Counted from the first letter of the stretch, positions 22,307 through 31,213 are shown. The stretch is DNA of 64,000 nt from Paenimyroides aestuarii (GCF_024628805.1 NZ_CP102382.1:1054001-1118000); one strand, 5' to 3'. Program-made: numbers and translations. The notes: generated by a model not told the origin, from the sequence alone.

Positions 22307-22600
22307 TTAAATGTTTAAACAATTTGTTTTATCGTAGTTTGCATGCGTTCCAATAAAACGTATATAAACTTTTTTCGATGCAAAAATTACAATGGCAACC
22401 AAGCGGTAATCATTTCCCTTAATATTAAAAACAAATCTGTTATTGCCAATATAATCTGCAGTTGCAAAGGTTTGTTTTAGTTCGTTTAAATTATTCCAAT
22501 CACTTCTTTTGGTTTTAAAATACCAATCGCGTAGGGCAACATCTGCATCTGCATGTTTTTCAATAAATAGTTTTATTTTAGAAAATGTTACTATGCGCAT
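22307..22600 (-). CDS. higB: HigB-type mRNA interferase toxin
   Basis: This 97-residue basic protein matches the HigB family: ALRDWYFKTKRSDWNNLNEL near residues 22-41, FVFNIKGNDYRLVAIVIF in the middle and the C-terminal YIRFIGTHANYDK motif with its conserved Gly-Thr-His-x-x-Tyr-Asp. HigB toxins cleave mRNA on the ribosome. It lies just before higA on the same strand. Upstream DNA (22601-22700) is very AT-rich and shared with the divergent tex promoter. Confidence 0.85.
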   Translation of the reverse strand: MRIVTFSKIKLFIEKHADADVALRDWYFKTKRSDWNNLNELKQTFATADYIGNNRFVFNIKGNDYRLVAIVIFASKKVYIRFIGTHANYDKTNCLNI

Positions 22601-22702
22601 CTTTGTATTTTAATTTTGATACAAAGTTATAAATTTTGAATAACAATAATTTATTTTGTAAAACAAAATTTTATTTATTTTAATAGATTGATCGAAACAT
22701 AG

Positions 22703-22710
22703 TATTTTTG
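22703..22710 (+). promoter_or_regulatory. -7 promoter box of tex
   Basis: TATTTTTG matches TAnnTTTG, 18 bases before the ATG at 22729. It overlaps the alternative TTG start at 22708, which is therefore unlikely to be used. Confidence 0.6.
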
Positions 22711-22728
22711 CACTATAAAATTCATGCC

Positions 22729-24855
22729 ATGCAAACCATTCAATATATAAAGGAAAAAATTGCCGTTTCCGAGAAATCCATTAAAAATACCTTAGAATTA
22801 TTAGCACAAGATTGCACCATTCCATTTATTGCAAGGTACAGAAAAGATGCTACGGGCAATTTAGATGAAGTTCAAATTGAACAAATTGCTAAATTGAACA
22901 ATCAATTTGAAACAATTATCAAACGGAAAGAAGCTGTTTTGGCATCGATAGAAGAGCAAGGTCAGTTAACCGATTTTTTAAAGGATAAAATTCAGAATTC
23001 TTTTGATTTGGTTGAAATCGAAGATTTGTATCTTCCCTTTAAAAAGAAGCGAAAAACCAAAGCCGATACAGCCCGAGAAGCCGGATTAGAACCTTTGGCA
23101 AAAATGATTATGTCGCAAAATGTAGATGATTTAGAATATACCGCTGAAAAATATCTAAACAGCAAAGTTTTTTCTTCTGAAGATGCTTTACAAGGCGCTC
23201 GCGATATTATTGCCGAATGGATCAACGAAAATATTTATGTTCGAAAAGCGCTTCGACGCAAATTTCAGCGCCATGCAGAAATTTCGACTAAAGTTGTAAA
23301 AGCAAAACAAGACGAAGATGCGGCAAAGAAATTTGAACACTATTTTGATTGGAACGAACCCTTGTTTAAAGCGCCAGCTCACCGATTGCTGGCTATGTTG
23401 CGTGCAAATAATGAAGGTTTTGTAAAGCTTAATGTAAGCATTGATAAATCCGAAGCTCTTACATTTATAGAAGATACCGTAATTAAAAACAAAAATCACG
23501 AAACGGCAACAGAAATATCCAAAGCGGTTGCCGATGCATACAAACGTTTGTTAGAGCCGACTTTGTCAAACGAGGTGTTGCAAGAATACAAATTAAAAGC
23601 TGATTTACAATCAATCGGAGTTTTTTCTGAAAATTTATCGCAGTTGTTATTGTCGGCACCATTGGGCGAAAAGCGTGTTATGGGAATCGATCCTGGGTTT
23701 AAAACCGGCTGTAAAGTGGTTTGTATCGATGAAAACGGAAATTTACTTTACAATGAAACCATTTTTCCGCATGCCCCTCAAAAAGATATTGCCATGGCTA
23801 CCAAAAAAGTACGTTCAATGGCAAACTCCTATAAAATTGATGCCATTGCCATTGGCAACGGAACGGCAAGTCGCGAAACCGAATTTTTTATCAAAAAGGT
23901 TGCGTTTGACAAACCTTTGCAGGTTTTTGTGGTAAGCGAAGCAGGCGCATCGGTTTATTCGGCATCGAAAATTGCACGAGAGGAATTTCCAAATTATGAT
24001 GTTACTGTTCGCGGCGCTGTTTCAATTGGGCGTAGATTGCAAGATCCGTTGGCAGAATTGGTGAAAATCGATCCAAAATCAATAGGAGTAGGGCAGTATC
24101 AACACGATGTGGATCAAACCTTATTGAAAGAAGAATTGGATCAAGTGGTGGTTCGCAGTGTGAACAAAGTGGGCATTAATTTAAACACGGCAAGCAAATC
24201 GCTATTGAGTTATGTTTCGGGAATAGGCGAGAAGATGGCAGAAAATATTGTAAATTACCGAGCAGCAAACGGCGCTTTTACCAATAGAAAAGAGTTGAAA
24301 AACGTACCGCGATTGGGCGAAAAGGCTTTTCAGCAAGCGGCTGCTTTTGTTAGAATTGTTCAAGGCGATTTTGTGCTGGATAATTCCGCGGTGCATCCAG
24401 AAGCTTATAATTTAGTTGAAAAAATGGCAAAAGATTTAAAAATGAATGCCAATGACTTAATCGGAAATAAATCGGCTATCGAAAAAATCAATCCATCAAA
24501 CTATATTTCAGAACAATTTGGAATGCTTTATATAACCGATTTGTTGAAAGAATTGGAGAAACCGGGATTAGATCCGCGCAAAAAAGCAAAAGTTTTGGAA
24601 TTTGATGTTTCTCTAAAATCGATAAACGATGTTGAGGTGGGCAAAGTGTACAACGGCATTATTAACAATATCACCAATTTTGGTTGTTTTGTAGATATTG
24701 GTATTAAAGAAAGCGGTTTGGTGCATATCTCACAGTTGAAAGAAGGTTTTGTTTCGGATGTAAACGAGGTGGTGAAACTACACGAACATGTGCAGGTAAA
24801 AGTGCTCGAGGTGGATCATCAAAAAAAGCGTTTGCAGCTTAGCATGATTCTTTAA
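22729..24855 (+). CDS. tex: Tex-family RNA-binding transcription accessory protein
   Basis: This 708-residue cytoplasmic protein has Tex architecture. The N-terminal helical domain (about 1-190) contains IPFIARYRKDATGNLDEVQI. A YqgF-like RNase H fold begins near residue 318 with VMGIDPGFKTGCKVVCID. Paired helix-hairpin-helix motifs (about 485-560) include NLNTASKSLLSYVSGIG, and a C-terminal S1 domain (about 640-706) includes GIINNITNFGCFVDIGIKES. Tex binds RNA and affects transcription and growth under stress in several bacteria. Length is somewhat below the usual 750-780. It is divergent from higBA. Confidence 0.92.
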   Translation: MQTIQYIKEKIAVSEKSIKNTLELLAQDCTIPFIARYRKDATGNLDEVQIEQIAKLNNQFETIIKRKEAVLASIEEQGQLTDFLKDKIQNSFDLVEIEDLYLPFKKKRKTKADTAREAGLEPLAKMIMSQNVDDLEYTAEKYLNSKVFSSEDALQGARDIIAEWINENIYVRKALRRKFQRHAEISTKVVKAKQDEDAAKKFEHYFDWNEPLFKAPAHRLLAMLRANNEGFVKLNVSIDKSEALTFIEDTVIKNKNHETATEISKAVADAYKRLLEPTLSNEVLQEYKLKADLQSIGVFSENLSQLLLSAPLGEKRVMGIDPGFKTGCKVVCIDENGNLLYNETIFPHAPQKDIAMATKKVRSMANSYKIDAIAIGNGTASRETEFFIKKVAFDKPLQVFVVSEAGASVYSASKIAREEFPNYDVTVRGAVSIGRRLQDPLAELVKIDPKSIGVGQYQHDVDQTLLKEELDQVVVRSVNKVGINLNTASKSLLSYVSGIGEKMAENIVNYRAANGAFTNRKELKNVPRLGEKAFQQAAAFVRIVQGDFVLDNSAVHPEAYNLVEKMAKDLKMNANDLIGNKSAIEKINPSNYISEQFGMLYITDLLKELEKPGLDPRKKAKVLEFDVSLKSINDVEVGKVYNGIINNITNFGCFVDIGIKESGLVHISQLKEGFVSDVNEVVKLHEHVQVKVLEVDHQKKRLQLSMIL

Positions 24856-24940
24856 AAACGATAGAAATGAGAAAATAGTGGAAATATTACTCAATTCGGG
24901 AAAAAAAACACAGTTTTGTAACATATTTATGTTATATTTG

Positions 24941-24970
24941 AATAATAAATAATTTTATTTATTATTTTTT
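24941..24970. terminator. AT-only hairpin after tex
   Basis: AATAATAAATAA and TTATTTATTATT form a 12-bp AT-only stem followed by a T-run. It is a weak terminator candidate for tex, and it overlaps the predicted start of a possible small transcript whose -7 box (TATATTTG) is at 24933-24940. Confidence 0.4.
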
Positions 24971-25109
24971 AATTCATTGAATGTCAATTATTTGAATTAA
25001 TTGTTTGTTTTTTTTGATTATAAATGTGGTTTTGGTCTTTCATTTGTAATATACTTTATGAAAAAGAAAATAACCTTATAAACAAAAATTGTTCAAAAAA
25101 AGAATTGTT

Positions 25110-25160
25110 ATGAAAAAGAGAGCAATCGCTCTATACGGTTGCAGAATTAAAAGAAAGTAG
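25110..25160 (+). CDS. Possible 16-residue basic peptide
   Basis: The frame MKKRAIALYGCRIKRK lies 24 bases before a strong terminator hairpin. It carries seven Lys/Arg and one Cys. Its size makes chance occurrence possible. The nearby promoter and terminator are the only support. Confidence 0.25.
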   Translation: MKKRAIALYGCRIKRK

Positions 25161-25184
25161 TGTTTTTATTATGTTTTATAAGGG

Positions 25185-25221
25185 ATACCCGTCTGAAGCT
25201 TTTCAGGCGGGTATTTAATTT
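25185..25221 (+). terminator. Strong hairpin terminator
   Basis: ATACCCGTCTGAA pairs with TTCAGGCGGGTAT (one G-T pair) around a 4-base loop, followed by TTAATTT. Confidence 0.75.
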
Positions 25222-25297
25222 GGGCGAATGGCTAAACTGTAACGATAAGCAAAAACTCGTTAGTTCAAAACCATTTGGAATTATTTGCTAAATAAAA

Positions 25298-25318
25298 AAA
25301 GATGCTAAAAGCATCTTT
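25298..25318 (-). terminator. Terminator after tatA genes
   Basis: AAAGATGC/GCATCTTT stem with 5-base loop and a T-run on the minus strand, 5 bases past the second tatA stop. Confidence 0.75.
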
Positions 25319-25322
25319 ACAT

Positions 25323-25517
25323 TTATTCTGATTTTGTTTCTGAATCGTTCTTTTTATTCGGATTTACAGTTGCTCCACTATTGTCTTTGGTAGCGTTTTT
25401 AAATTCTTTAATCCCCGAACCTAATCCTTTCATCAATTCTGGTATCTTTTTTCCTCCGAAAAGTAATAATAAAACAGCTACTATTAATATTATTTCTGTT
25501 GCACCAAATCTTCCCAT
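25323..25517 (-). CDS. tatA: TatA/E-family Sec-independent translocase subunit (second copy)
   Basis: This 64-residue protein has one N-terminal transmembrane helix (about residues 6-21). The TatA hinge [20 protein letters not shown] follows, then a charged tail ending SETKSE. TatA subunits oligomerise at the inner membrane to form the pore for folded twin-arginine substrates. It follows another TatA gene after 6 bases. No tatC is near, which is normal when tat genes are split in Bacteroidota. Confidence 0.9.
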   Translation of the reverse strand: MGRFGATEIILIVAVLLLLFGGKKIPELMKGLGSGIKEFKNATKDNSGATVNPNKKNDSETKSE

Positions 25518-25523
25518 TGTGTA

Positions 25524-25712
25524 TTATTCTTTTTTAGATTGATCTTTGTTTTCGTCATCTTTCGTAGCGTCTTTAAACTCTTTAATCCCCGAACCTAAAC
25601 CACGCATCAATTCCGGAATTTTTCGTCCACCAAACATTAATAAAATCACAGCGACAATTAAAATTATTTGCCACGGACTAACCATTCCTAAAAACACTGC
25701 TAAAAAATTCAT
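25524..25712 (-). CDS. tatA: TatA/E-family Sec-independent translocase subunit (first copy)
   Basis: This 62-residue protein resembles the downstream copy: transmembrane helix WQIILIVAVILLMFGG, then [17 protein letters not shown] and an acidic-basic tail. A longer N-terminus (MNFLAVFLGMVSP) precedes the helix. The two copies are clearly a tandem duplication with divergent tails, and may play TatA and TatB-like roles. The promoter box (minus strand TATCTTTG, plus 25739-25746) is 27 bases upstream. Confidence 0.9.
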   Translation of the reverse strand: MNFLAVFLGMVSPWQIILIVAVILLMFGGRKIPELMRGLGSGIKEFKDATKDDENKDQSKKE

Positions 25713-25738
25713 TATATTTAATTATAATTAATTATAAG

Positions 25739-25746
25739 CAAAGATA
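25739..25746 (-). promoter_or_regulatory. -7 promoter box of the tatA pair
   Basis: On the minus strand TATCTTTG matches TAnnTTTG exactly, 27 bases before the first tatA start. Confidence 0.6.
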
Positions 25747-25889
25747 TAACTTTTTAAACCGAACTTATTTTTTTATTTTGTAATTTTTAACACCGAATAC
25801 TGTTAATATTTTCAATTGAAACTTTTTTTGCACAGTTTATTGTTTTATTCAAGCAGTAAATGCGATTTTTGTAATAAAAAAAACAAACC

Positions 25890-27380
25890 ATGTCTTTAAA
25901 ATCATTTTTTGCCAAGATATTCGCCAACATTGTTGTTATGCAACAGCAAAAATGGATGATAAAACCTGTTGAAACCCAGCAGAAAATTTTTCATTCACTC
26001 ATTCAGCAAGCAAAACACACACAGTTTGGAAAAGACCATTTGTTTTATGCCATAAAATCGTACGAAGATTTTGCGAAATATGTTCCAGTACGCGATTACG
26101 AAGCCTTAAAACCGTATGTGGATAAAGTAGTTGCCGGTGAAAAAAACGTTCTATGGAAGGGCAAACCGCTTTATTTTGCAAAAACATCGGGTACCACATC
26201 CGGTGCAAAATATATCCCTATTACTAAAGAATCCATGCCTTATCATATCGAAGCGGCTCGAAACGCCATTTTATTTTATATCCAAGAAACCAAAAAAGCC
26301 GCTTTTGTTGATGGAAAAATGATTTTTTTGCAAGGAAGTCCTGAAATGACGGAGAAAAACGGAGTGAAAGTCGGACGATTGTCAGGTATTGCCGCGCATT
26401 ACGTTCCAAAATATCTTCAAAAAAACCGCTTGCCAAGTTGGGAAACAAATTGTATCGATGATTGGGAAACAAAGGTGGATGCGATTGTTCAAGAAACCAA
26501 AAATCAAAACATGACAGTTATTTCGGGAATTCCTTCTTGGGTGCAGATGTATTTTGATCGATTGATTCAGGTTTCAAATAAAAAAGTAGGCGATTTGTTT
26601 AAAAATTTCAACTTGTTTATTTATGGTGGCGTGAACTATGAACCATATCGCAAAAAATTCGAACAATTAATAGGCAGAAAAGTAGATAGTATTGAACTGT
26701 ATCCGGCATCCGAAGGTTTTTTTGCCTATCAAGATTCGCAAAAAGCAAAAGGAATGTTGTTGCTTTTAAACGCAGGTATTTTTTATGAGTTTATCAAAGC
26801 CGACGAATTTTATACCGAAAATCCCAAACGATACACAATAGGCGAAGTGGAATTAAACGTTAATTATGTAATCATTATTAGTACAAATGCCGGTTTGTGG
26901 GCCTATAATATTGGCGATACGGTGATGTTTACAAATTTAAAACCGTATAGAATTGTGGTCACGGGACGCATAAAACATTACATTTCGGCTTTTGGCGAAC
27001 ACGTAATTGGCAAAGAAGTAGAGGAAGCAATGCAGCAAGCTTTAAACGAAAGCGATGCCACTGTTACCGAATTTACCGTTGCGCCTCAAATTAACCCCGA
27101 AAGCGGATTGCCTTATCACGAATGGTTGGTTGAATTTGAAAAAGAGCCAAGCAATTTAGAGGATTTCGCTTTAAAGATCGATGCTGCGTTAAGAAAACAA
27201 AATGTTTATTACGACGATTTAATTGTTGGTAGTATTTTGCGTACTTTAGTAATTACCAAAGTTCCAAATGGAGGTTTCAACGAATACATGAAATCAGAAG
27301 GAAAATTGGGCGGACAAAACAAATTGCCGCGTTTGGCAAACGACCGTAAAATTGCCGATTTTATTCACAAACTAAAATAG
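25890..27380 (+). CDS. GH3-like acyl-adenylating/amido synthetase family protein
   Basis: This 496-residue cytoplasmic protein belongs to the GH3 family, named for plant auxin-responsive enzymes that adenylate a carboxylic acid and join it to an amino acid. The nucleotide-binding motif is FAKTSGTTSGAKYIPIT near residues 93-110. Further conserved parts are IYGGVNYEPYRKKFE near 245 and LYPASEGFFAYQDS near 270, and IGDTVMF followed by KPYRIVVTGRIKHYISAFGE near 345-375. Bacterial members are common in Bacteroidota and their substrates are unknown. It stands 3 bases before the interrupted gene at 27384, so the two form a unit. Confidence 0.85.
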   Translation: MSLKSFFAKIFANIVVMQQQKWMIKPVETQQKIFHSLIQQAKHTQFGKDHLFYAIKSYEDFAKYVPVRDYEALKPYVDKVVAGEKNVLWKGKPLYFAKTSGTTSGAKYIPITKESMPYHIEAARNAILFYIQETKKAAFVDGKMIFLQGSPEMTEKNGVKVGRLSGIAAHYVPKYLQKNRLPSWETNCIDDWETKVDAIVQETKNQNMTVISGIPSWVQMYFDRLIQVSNKKVGDLFKNFNLFIYGGVNYEPYRKKFEQLIGRKVDSIELYPASEGFFAYQDSQKAKGMLLLLNAGIFYEFIKADEFYTENPKRYTIGEVELNVNYVIIISTNAGLWAYNIGDTVMFTNLKPYRIVVTGRIKHYISAFGEHVIGKEVEEAMQQALNESDATVTEFTVAPQINPESGLPYHEWLVEFEKEPSNLEDFALKIDAALRKQNVYYDDLIVGSILRTLVITKVPNGGFNEYMKSEGKLGGQNKLPRLANDRKIADFIHKLK

Positions 27381-27383
27381 CGT

Positions 27384-28253
27384 ATGAAAAAGTTGCTGTT
27401 TCTTTTATTAATAACTCCAATGTGTGTGTTTGCACAAATCAGCGGCAAGGTGGTGAACACCGAAAACAAACCGTTGCCACTGACAAACATTTGAGTTTTA
27501 GATGGAAGCGACGGCGCTACAACCGATTCGTTGGGCATGTTCTATATTCCAACGGCATTGGCAACAGACACGTTGATTTTCAATGCTTCGGGACATGCAA
27601 TTTTTAAAGAAGAAGCATCAAAAACCACAAATGTAATATTAGAAGCTTACGAAATTCCACAACCTGCATTGCTGGTTTTGCCCGAAAAATCGTTTCATCA
27701 CACCATTGGCAATGCACATTATGAAAACATGTATTTCACGCCAGGCAACGTTCCTTATATGTATGGTCGGTTTTTTGAAAACAATGCCGAAATAAAATCG
27801 GTTCAATATATTGATAAAGTAATTGTTTATACCAAAAGTGCCGTTGCGGCAGCCACCATCAAAATTCGATTTTTACGAATGAATGAATACGGTTGCCCAA
27901 GCGATGACCTGTTGGTAGCGCCCATAATTGCTGAGGTGAAACGCGGCACCAAGAAAAATTTAATCAACGTTTTAAAACACAATATTAAAATTCCAAAAAA
28001 TGGTATTTTTGTTGCAGTAGAATGGTTAATGACCGAAAATAATCAATTTAGAGCAGCAAATTTTGTAAAAGGCGACCAATTGTTTGAAGATTTTCGTTAC
28101 CAGCCCGATGTGATGAACAATAAAGTAGAAAAAACGGCTTCGTTTCGATACATGCACGGCGAATGGTTTCCAAACGATCATTTTCAGCCAAGAAATCCAA
28201 ATGCACCAAAAGAAATAGTAGATCCGGCAATTGGGTTGATTTTATCAAATTAG
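27384..28253 (+). pseudogene. Secreted carboxypeptidase-regulatory-like protein with in-frame TGA
   Basis: The frame starts at ATG 27384 with a signal peptide (MKKLLFLLLITPMCVFAQ) and a typical CarboxypepD_reg-like beginning (ISGKVVNTENKPLPLTNI). Then comes TGA at 27492-27494, and the same frame goes on as VLDGSDGATTDSLGMFYIP for another 250 residues. Homologous domains read TNIxVLDG at this place, and a Trp codon TGG changed to TGA would explain the lesion. The downstream part has a possible restart at 27531, but that would lack the signal peptide. Total coding length would be 289 residues. Either a pseudogene, a polymorphism or a sequencing error. Confidence 0.75.
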
Positions 28254-28360
28254 AATGTTGTTGTATGATTGTAGTAATGTATATTGTAGAAATGTATATT
28301 GTGGAATTAATTCTAAAAAAATTGAACGGTTAAAAGCTATCGAATATTTTTTGTGATTGA

Positions 28361-28471
28361 ATGAACGAGAAAATTGAATTTATAGGATATGATTGGAATT
28401 ACATTTCGATTATAGCTTCATTGGTTATTATGGTAATTCTCATTATATATATATTGAGAAGGAAGAGATAG
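28361..28471 (+). CDS. Small single-pass membrane protein (36 residues)
   Basis: The ATG at 28361 opens MNEKIEFIGYDWNYISIIAS, followed by a hydrophobic helix (LVIMVILIIYIL) and a basic end RRKR, then TAG. The layout, with a polar N-terminus, one helix and a positive C-terminus, suits a small inner-membrane protein with its C-terminus in the cytoplasm. It lies alone in the 323-base gap between the interrupted gene and the DUF6909 gene. The remainder of the gap shows a short direct repeat ATGTATATTGT (near 28277 and 28292) and nothing else. Confidence 0.45.
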   Translation: MNEKIEFIGYDWNYISIIASLVIMVILIIYILRRKR

Positions 28472-28576
28472 ATGCTATTACAAATTCTAAGATTAATAAG
28501 CATCAAGCTCACAATTAAAATAAACTCAATTTTATAAGAAACTATAAACATTGAACTTTAAACCTGAAACAAAAAA

Positions 28577-30262
28577 ATGACAGAAATAAAATACATAACA
28601 AGAACACGGGCACAAGAATCATCGGCAGCGGTAGAGCGTTTGTACATCACCATGCGCCATTTGTTTAACCGCGGTTTTTATAAGCCAATGGGTGTTTCGG
28701 GCGAAACCTTGCGCGAGGCTTTATTGCTTTTACGTCCGGAAATTTATGGATCAATCGCCGATGAAAAAGTAGAACTAAACGGTTTGCTTTATGTAATAGA
28801 GCGTTTACCTGTGGGAATTGAAGAGTGTAGATACATCAACCTCACATCAGACGAAGGCTATTCACAATCGCACTTTAAAGCCATTGTGCCGCCAAAACGC
28901 CGCCGAAATTGCTACCGGATCGACTACGAACAGATGAATATCGAAATCACCCGTGGACGATCGGATATTTATGATGTGTTAACGCACCTTACCTTTATGT
29001 TTGTGGAATCGCACAAAATTAAAGACCGTATTTTAATAGACGATGACGACAATGTTTCGCGCGATTGGTTAAAACTACAAGAGGCTGTGCTAAAAGCCGA
29101 GCCATTAGAGCGCAACGAACGCGAAATTGCCATTTCGCATACCTCTATAATTTTAGGAAGAACTTTTGCCGAAATAAACGCTATTTATGATGCATTTGCC
29201 ACCGATGAAAATCCGGATCGGTTTTTACACGTAATTTATTGGTTAGGGAAAATTGCTTTGGAAGAAGTGTTGGATAACAACAAAAGAACCATTACTTTTA
29301 GCCCAATTTTGCGAGAGCGTTTGGGGCATCATATTTACGGAGAAATTTGGGCAACCAAAATAAAAACCGAATTGCAACGTTTACAGTTATTAAACCGTCC
29401 GTTGCACATCATTAGCGCGAATATGCACAGTGTAATGAATTCGATTTTTGCCGAAAATGTGCTGCAACAAAAGTTGAAAGGTAAAAACCAAAACGAAATT
29501 TTTGAAGAATTAAGTAAGAAAGGAAACAGTGATTTGCGCGCTTTAGTAGCCGAACGTGCCACGAATCAAGGAATGCTTTTTTTACCAGACACTTCGGGAA
29601 CCAACATAGACGTGCAGATTTTTGATACCGCTAAAATAAAGTTTGAACAAACAGCGTTTCAAAAATATAAGGTTCCGGAAAGCAATGATGAAAAGCCCGT
29701 TTTGATTGTAATGGATTATGCATTTGGCGAGCAAGCTTATGAAACCATAGACGAATTACTGAAACCTTTTCAAAAAGATGTACATTTGAACGTGGAATCG
29801 GTTTCTATAATGGGCAAAGCCGGAATTTTGGTAGGCGATAAAGGCGATATTATGATTCCTACAGCGCATATCAACGAAGGAACAGGCGATAATTACCCGT
29901 TTGAAAACGAATTGACCGTAGAAATGTTTGAAGGAAACGATATTCCAGTTTTCGGAGGATCAATGATTACCGTTTTGGGAACATCGTTGCAAAACAAAGA
30001 TTTATTAAAGTTTTTTCACGATTCCACATGGCGCGTGATTGGTTTGGAAATGGAAGGAGCACATTATCAAAAAGCCATACAATCGGCATCAAAAATACGA
30101 AAAAGCATCCACCCAAATGTAAAGGTACGTTATGCGTATTATGCTTCTGATAATCCGTTGGAAACAGGCAGCACCTTGGCATCGGGCGGATTAGGCGCAT
30201 CGGGTGTTAAACCAACATACTTGATAACCCTAAAAATATTAGAACAAATTTTTAATTGTTAA
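28577..30262 (+). CDS. DUF6909 family protein with phosphorylase-like C-terminal part
   Basis: This 561-residue probably cytoplasmic protein matches the flavobacterial family now listed as DUF6909. The N-terminal half is helical (RAQESSAAVERLYITMRHLF at the start). The C-terminal part from about residue 370 has a nucleoside-phosphorylase-like look: VLIVMDYAFGEQAYE, SIMGKAGILVGDKGDIMIP, and a late WRVIGLEMEGAHYQKAI, where the GLEMEGA pattern is the ribose-binding Met-Glu motif of PNP/MTA phosphorylases. A nucleoside or nucleotide substrate is possible but unproven. It lies 3 bases before the polysaccharide genes and may be their first gene. Confidence 0.7.
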   Translation: MTEIKYITRTRAQESSAAVERLYITMRHLFNRGFYKPMGVSGETLREALLLLRPEIYGSIADEKVELNGLLYVIERLPVGIEECRYINLTSDEGYSQSHFKAIVPPKRRRNCYRIDYEQMNIEITRGRSDIYDVLTHLTFMFVESHKIKDRILIDDDDNVSRDWLKLQEAVLKAEPLERNEREIAISHTSIILGRTFAEINAIYDAFATDENPDRFLHVIYWLGKIALEEVLDNNKRTITFSPILRERLGHHIYGEIWATKIKTELQRLQLLNRPLHIISANMHSVMNSIFAENVLQQKLKGKNQNEIFEELSKKGNSDLRALVAERATNQGMLFLPDTSGTNIDVQIFDTAKIKFEQTAFQKYKVPESNDEKPVLIVMDYAFGEQAYETIDELLKPFQKDVHLNVESVSIMGKAGILVGDKGDIMIPTAHINEGTGDNYPFENELTVEMFEGNDIPVFGGSMITVLGTSLQNKDLLKFFHDSTWRVIGLEMEGAHYQKAIQSASKIRKSIHPNVKVRYAYYASDNPLETGSTLASGGLGASGVKPTYLITLKILEQIFNC

Positions 30263-30265
30263 TAT

Positions 30266-31210
30266 ATGAATCAACAAGCTAATAAAGACGCATCTTTTGA
30301 AGAACAAGAGGTAGATGTAAAATATATGGCAAACAGAGCGGGTAATTTCTACAATAAAATGCTATATAGCATTTACCGCTTACTGCGTTTTGTTAAGAAA
30401 AGATGGTACGTTTTTTTAGTGCTTATTGCTGTGGGAGTGGGGTTAGGTATTTATATGAACGCATCCAAATCAAGCAGATTGCGACATGAATTGATAGTGG
30501 TTCCTAATTTTGGAAGTATTGACTACCTAAACCAAAAGATTAAAGATTATGACCGCTTAAAATTAAATAAAGAACTTATTTCGTTGAATGCTGGCAATGA
30601 GGTATATGATCTTAAAATAGAGCCTATCTACGATGCATATAACTACATTTTAACAGACCCGGTTCATTTTGAAGCTTTTAAAGTGTTAAGCGACCGCGCA
30701 ATTGACATGGAGAAGTACTCTAAAAGTAAATTGGCTTCTAAAAATTATAAATACCATGTATTAACGGTTTATACCGATGGTTTAGGAAATACCGATTTAA
30801 CAATTGATAAAGTTCTGGAAGATTTGAATAGCGATACCTATTTTAATCAAAGAAAAAATATTGAAAAAGCAAATACGTTAGCAAAACGCACCGAAATCTC
30901 AAGGTCTATTGAACAAGTAAATGGATTGTTTGAACGTTTAGGTAGTGAAAATAAAGTGAATGATATAACAATGAATGCATATCCTGAATTGGCAGATATG
31001 TTAACAGCAAAAGAAGCATTGCTAAAGCAATTAAACGCTGTGGATGTGCAACTGATTGAACAAGAGCAAGTAGTGTATCTGGCAACAAAAATGATGAACA
31101 TTCCCGTTCGTCCGTTTTTGCCGTATTTTATAACACTGCCATTTTTGTTTGTGGTTTGTTATATTTTAATTGCTTATTTTAATTCAAAAATTAAAAGTTT
31201 TAAAGCCTGA
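30266..31210 (+). CDS. Wzz-like polysaccharide co-polymerase
   Basis: This 314-residue inner-membrane protein has one transmembrane helix near residues 47-66 (WYVFLVLIAVGVGLGIYMN) and a second near 288-306 (YFITLPFLFVVCYILIAYF). A periplasmic helical region of about 220 residues lies between them. This is the layout of chain-length determinant (PCP/Wzz) proteins. It lacks the tyrosine kinase domain of capsule-type PCP-2a proteins. It heads a cluster of flippase, polymerase and glycosyltransferases and would set glycan chain length. Primary sequence identity to known Wzz is not evident by eye; the call rests on topology and context. Confidence 0.65.
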   Translation: MNQQANKDASFEEQEVDVKYMANRAGNFYNKMLYSIYRLLRFVKKRWYVFLVLIAVGVGLGIYMNASKSSRLRHELIVVPNFGSIDYLNQKIKDYDRLKLNKELISLNAGNEVYDLKIEPIYDAYNYILTDPVHFEAFKVLSDRAIDMEKYSKSKLASKNYKYHVLTVYTDGLGNTDLTIDKVLEDLNSDTYFNQRKNIEKANTLAKRTEISRSIEQVNGLFERLGSENKVNDITMNAYPELADMLTAKEALLKQLNAVDVQLIEQEQVVYLATKMMNIPVRPFLPYFITLPFLFVVCYILIAYFNSKIKSFKA

Positions 31211-31213
31211 TTT

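Larger units (their letters stand above)
24947..25221 (+). ncRNA. Possible small transcript with tiny ORFs and strong terminator
   Basis: The 467-base gap between tex and tatA has no normal gene. It does hold a -7 box TATATTTG (24933-24940), two tiny frames (MKKKITL at 25058-25081, and MKKRAIALYGCRIKRK at 25110-25160) and a strong terminator (13-bp stem 25185-25197 with 25202-25214). The terminator is too far from tex (330 bases) to be simply its own. A small RNA or a short-peptide transcript of about 270 bases is a reasonable reading. There is no proof of expression. Confidence 0.3.

Noticed and set aside
27531..28253. The part after the TGA as an independent cytoplasmic gene
   Set aside because: It starts in the middle of a carboxypeptidase-regulatory-like domain and has lost the signal peptide; the same frame is open upstream up to the stop, so an interrupted gene is the simpler explanation.
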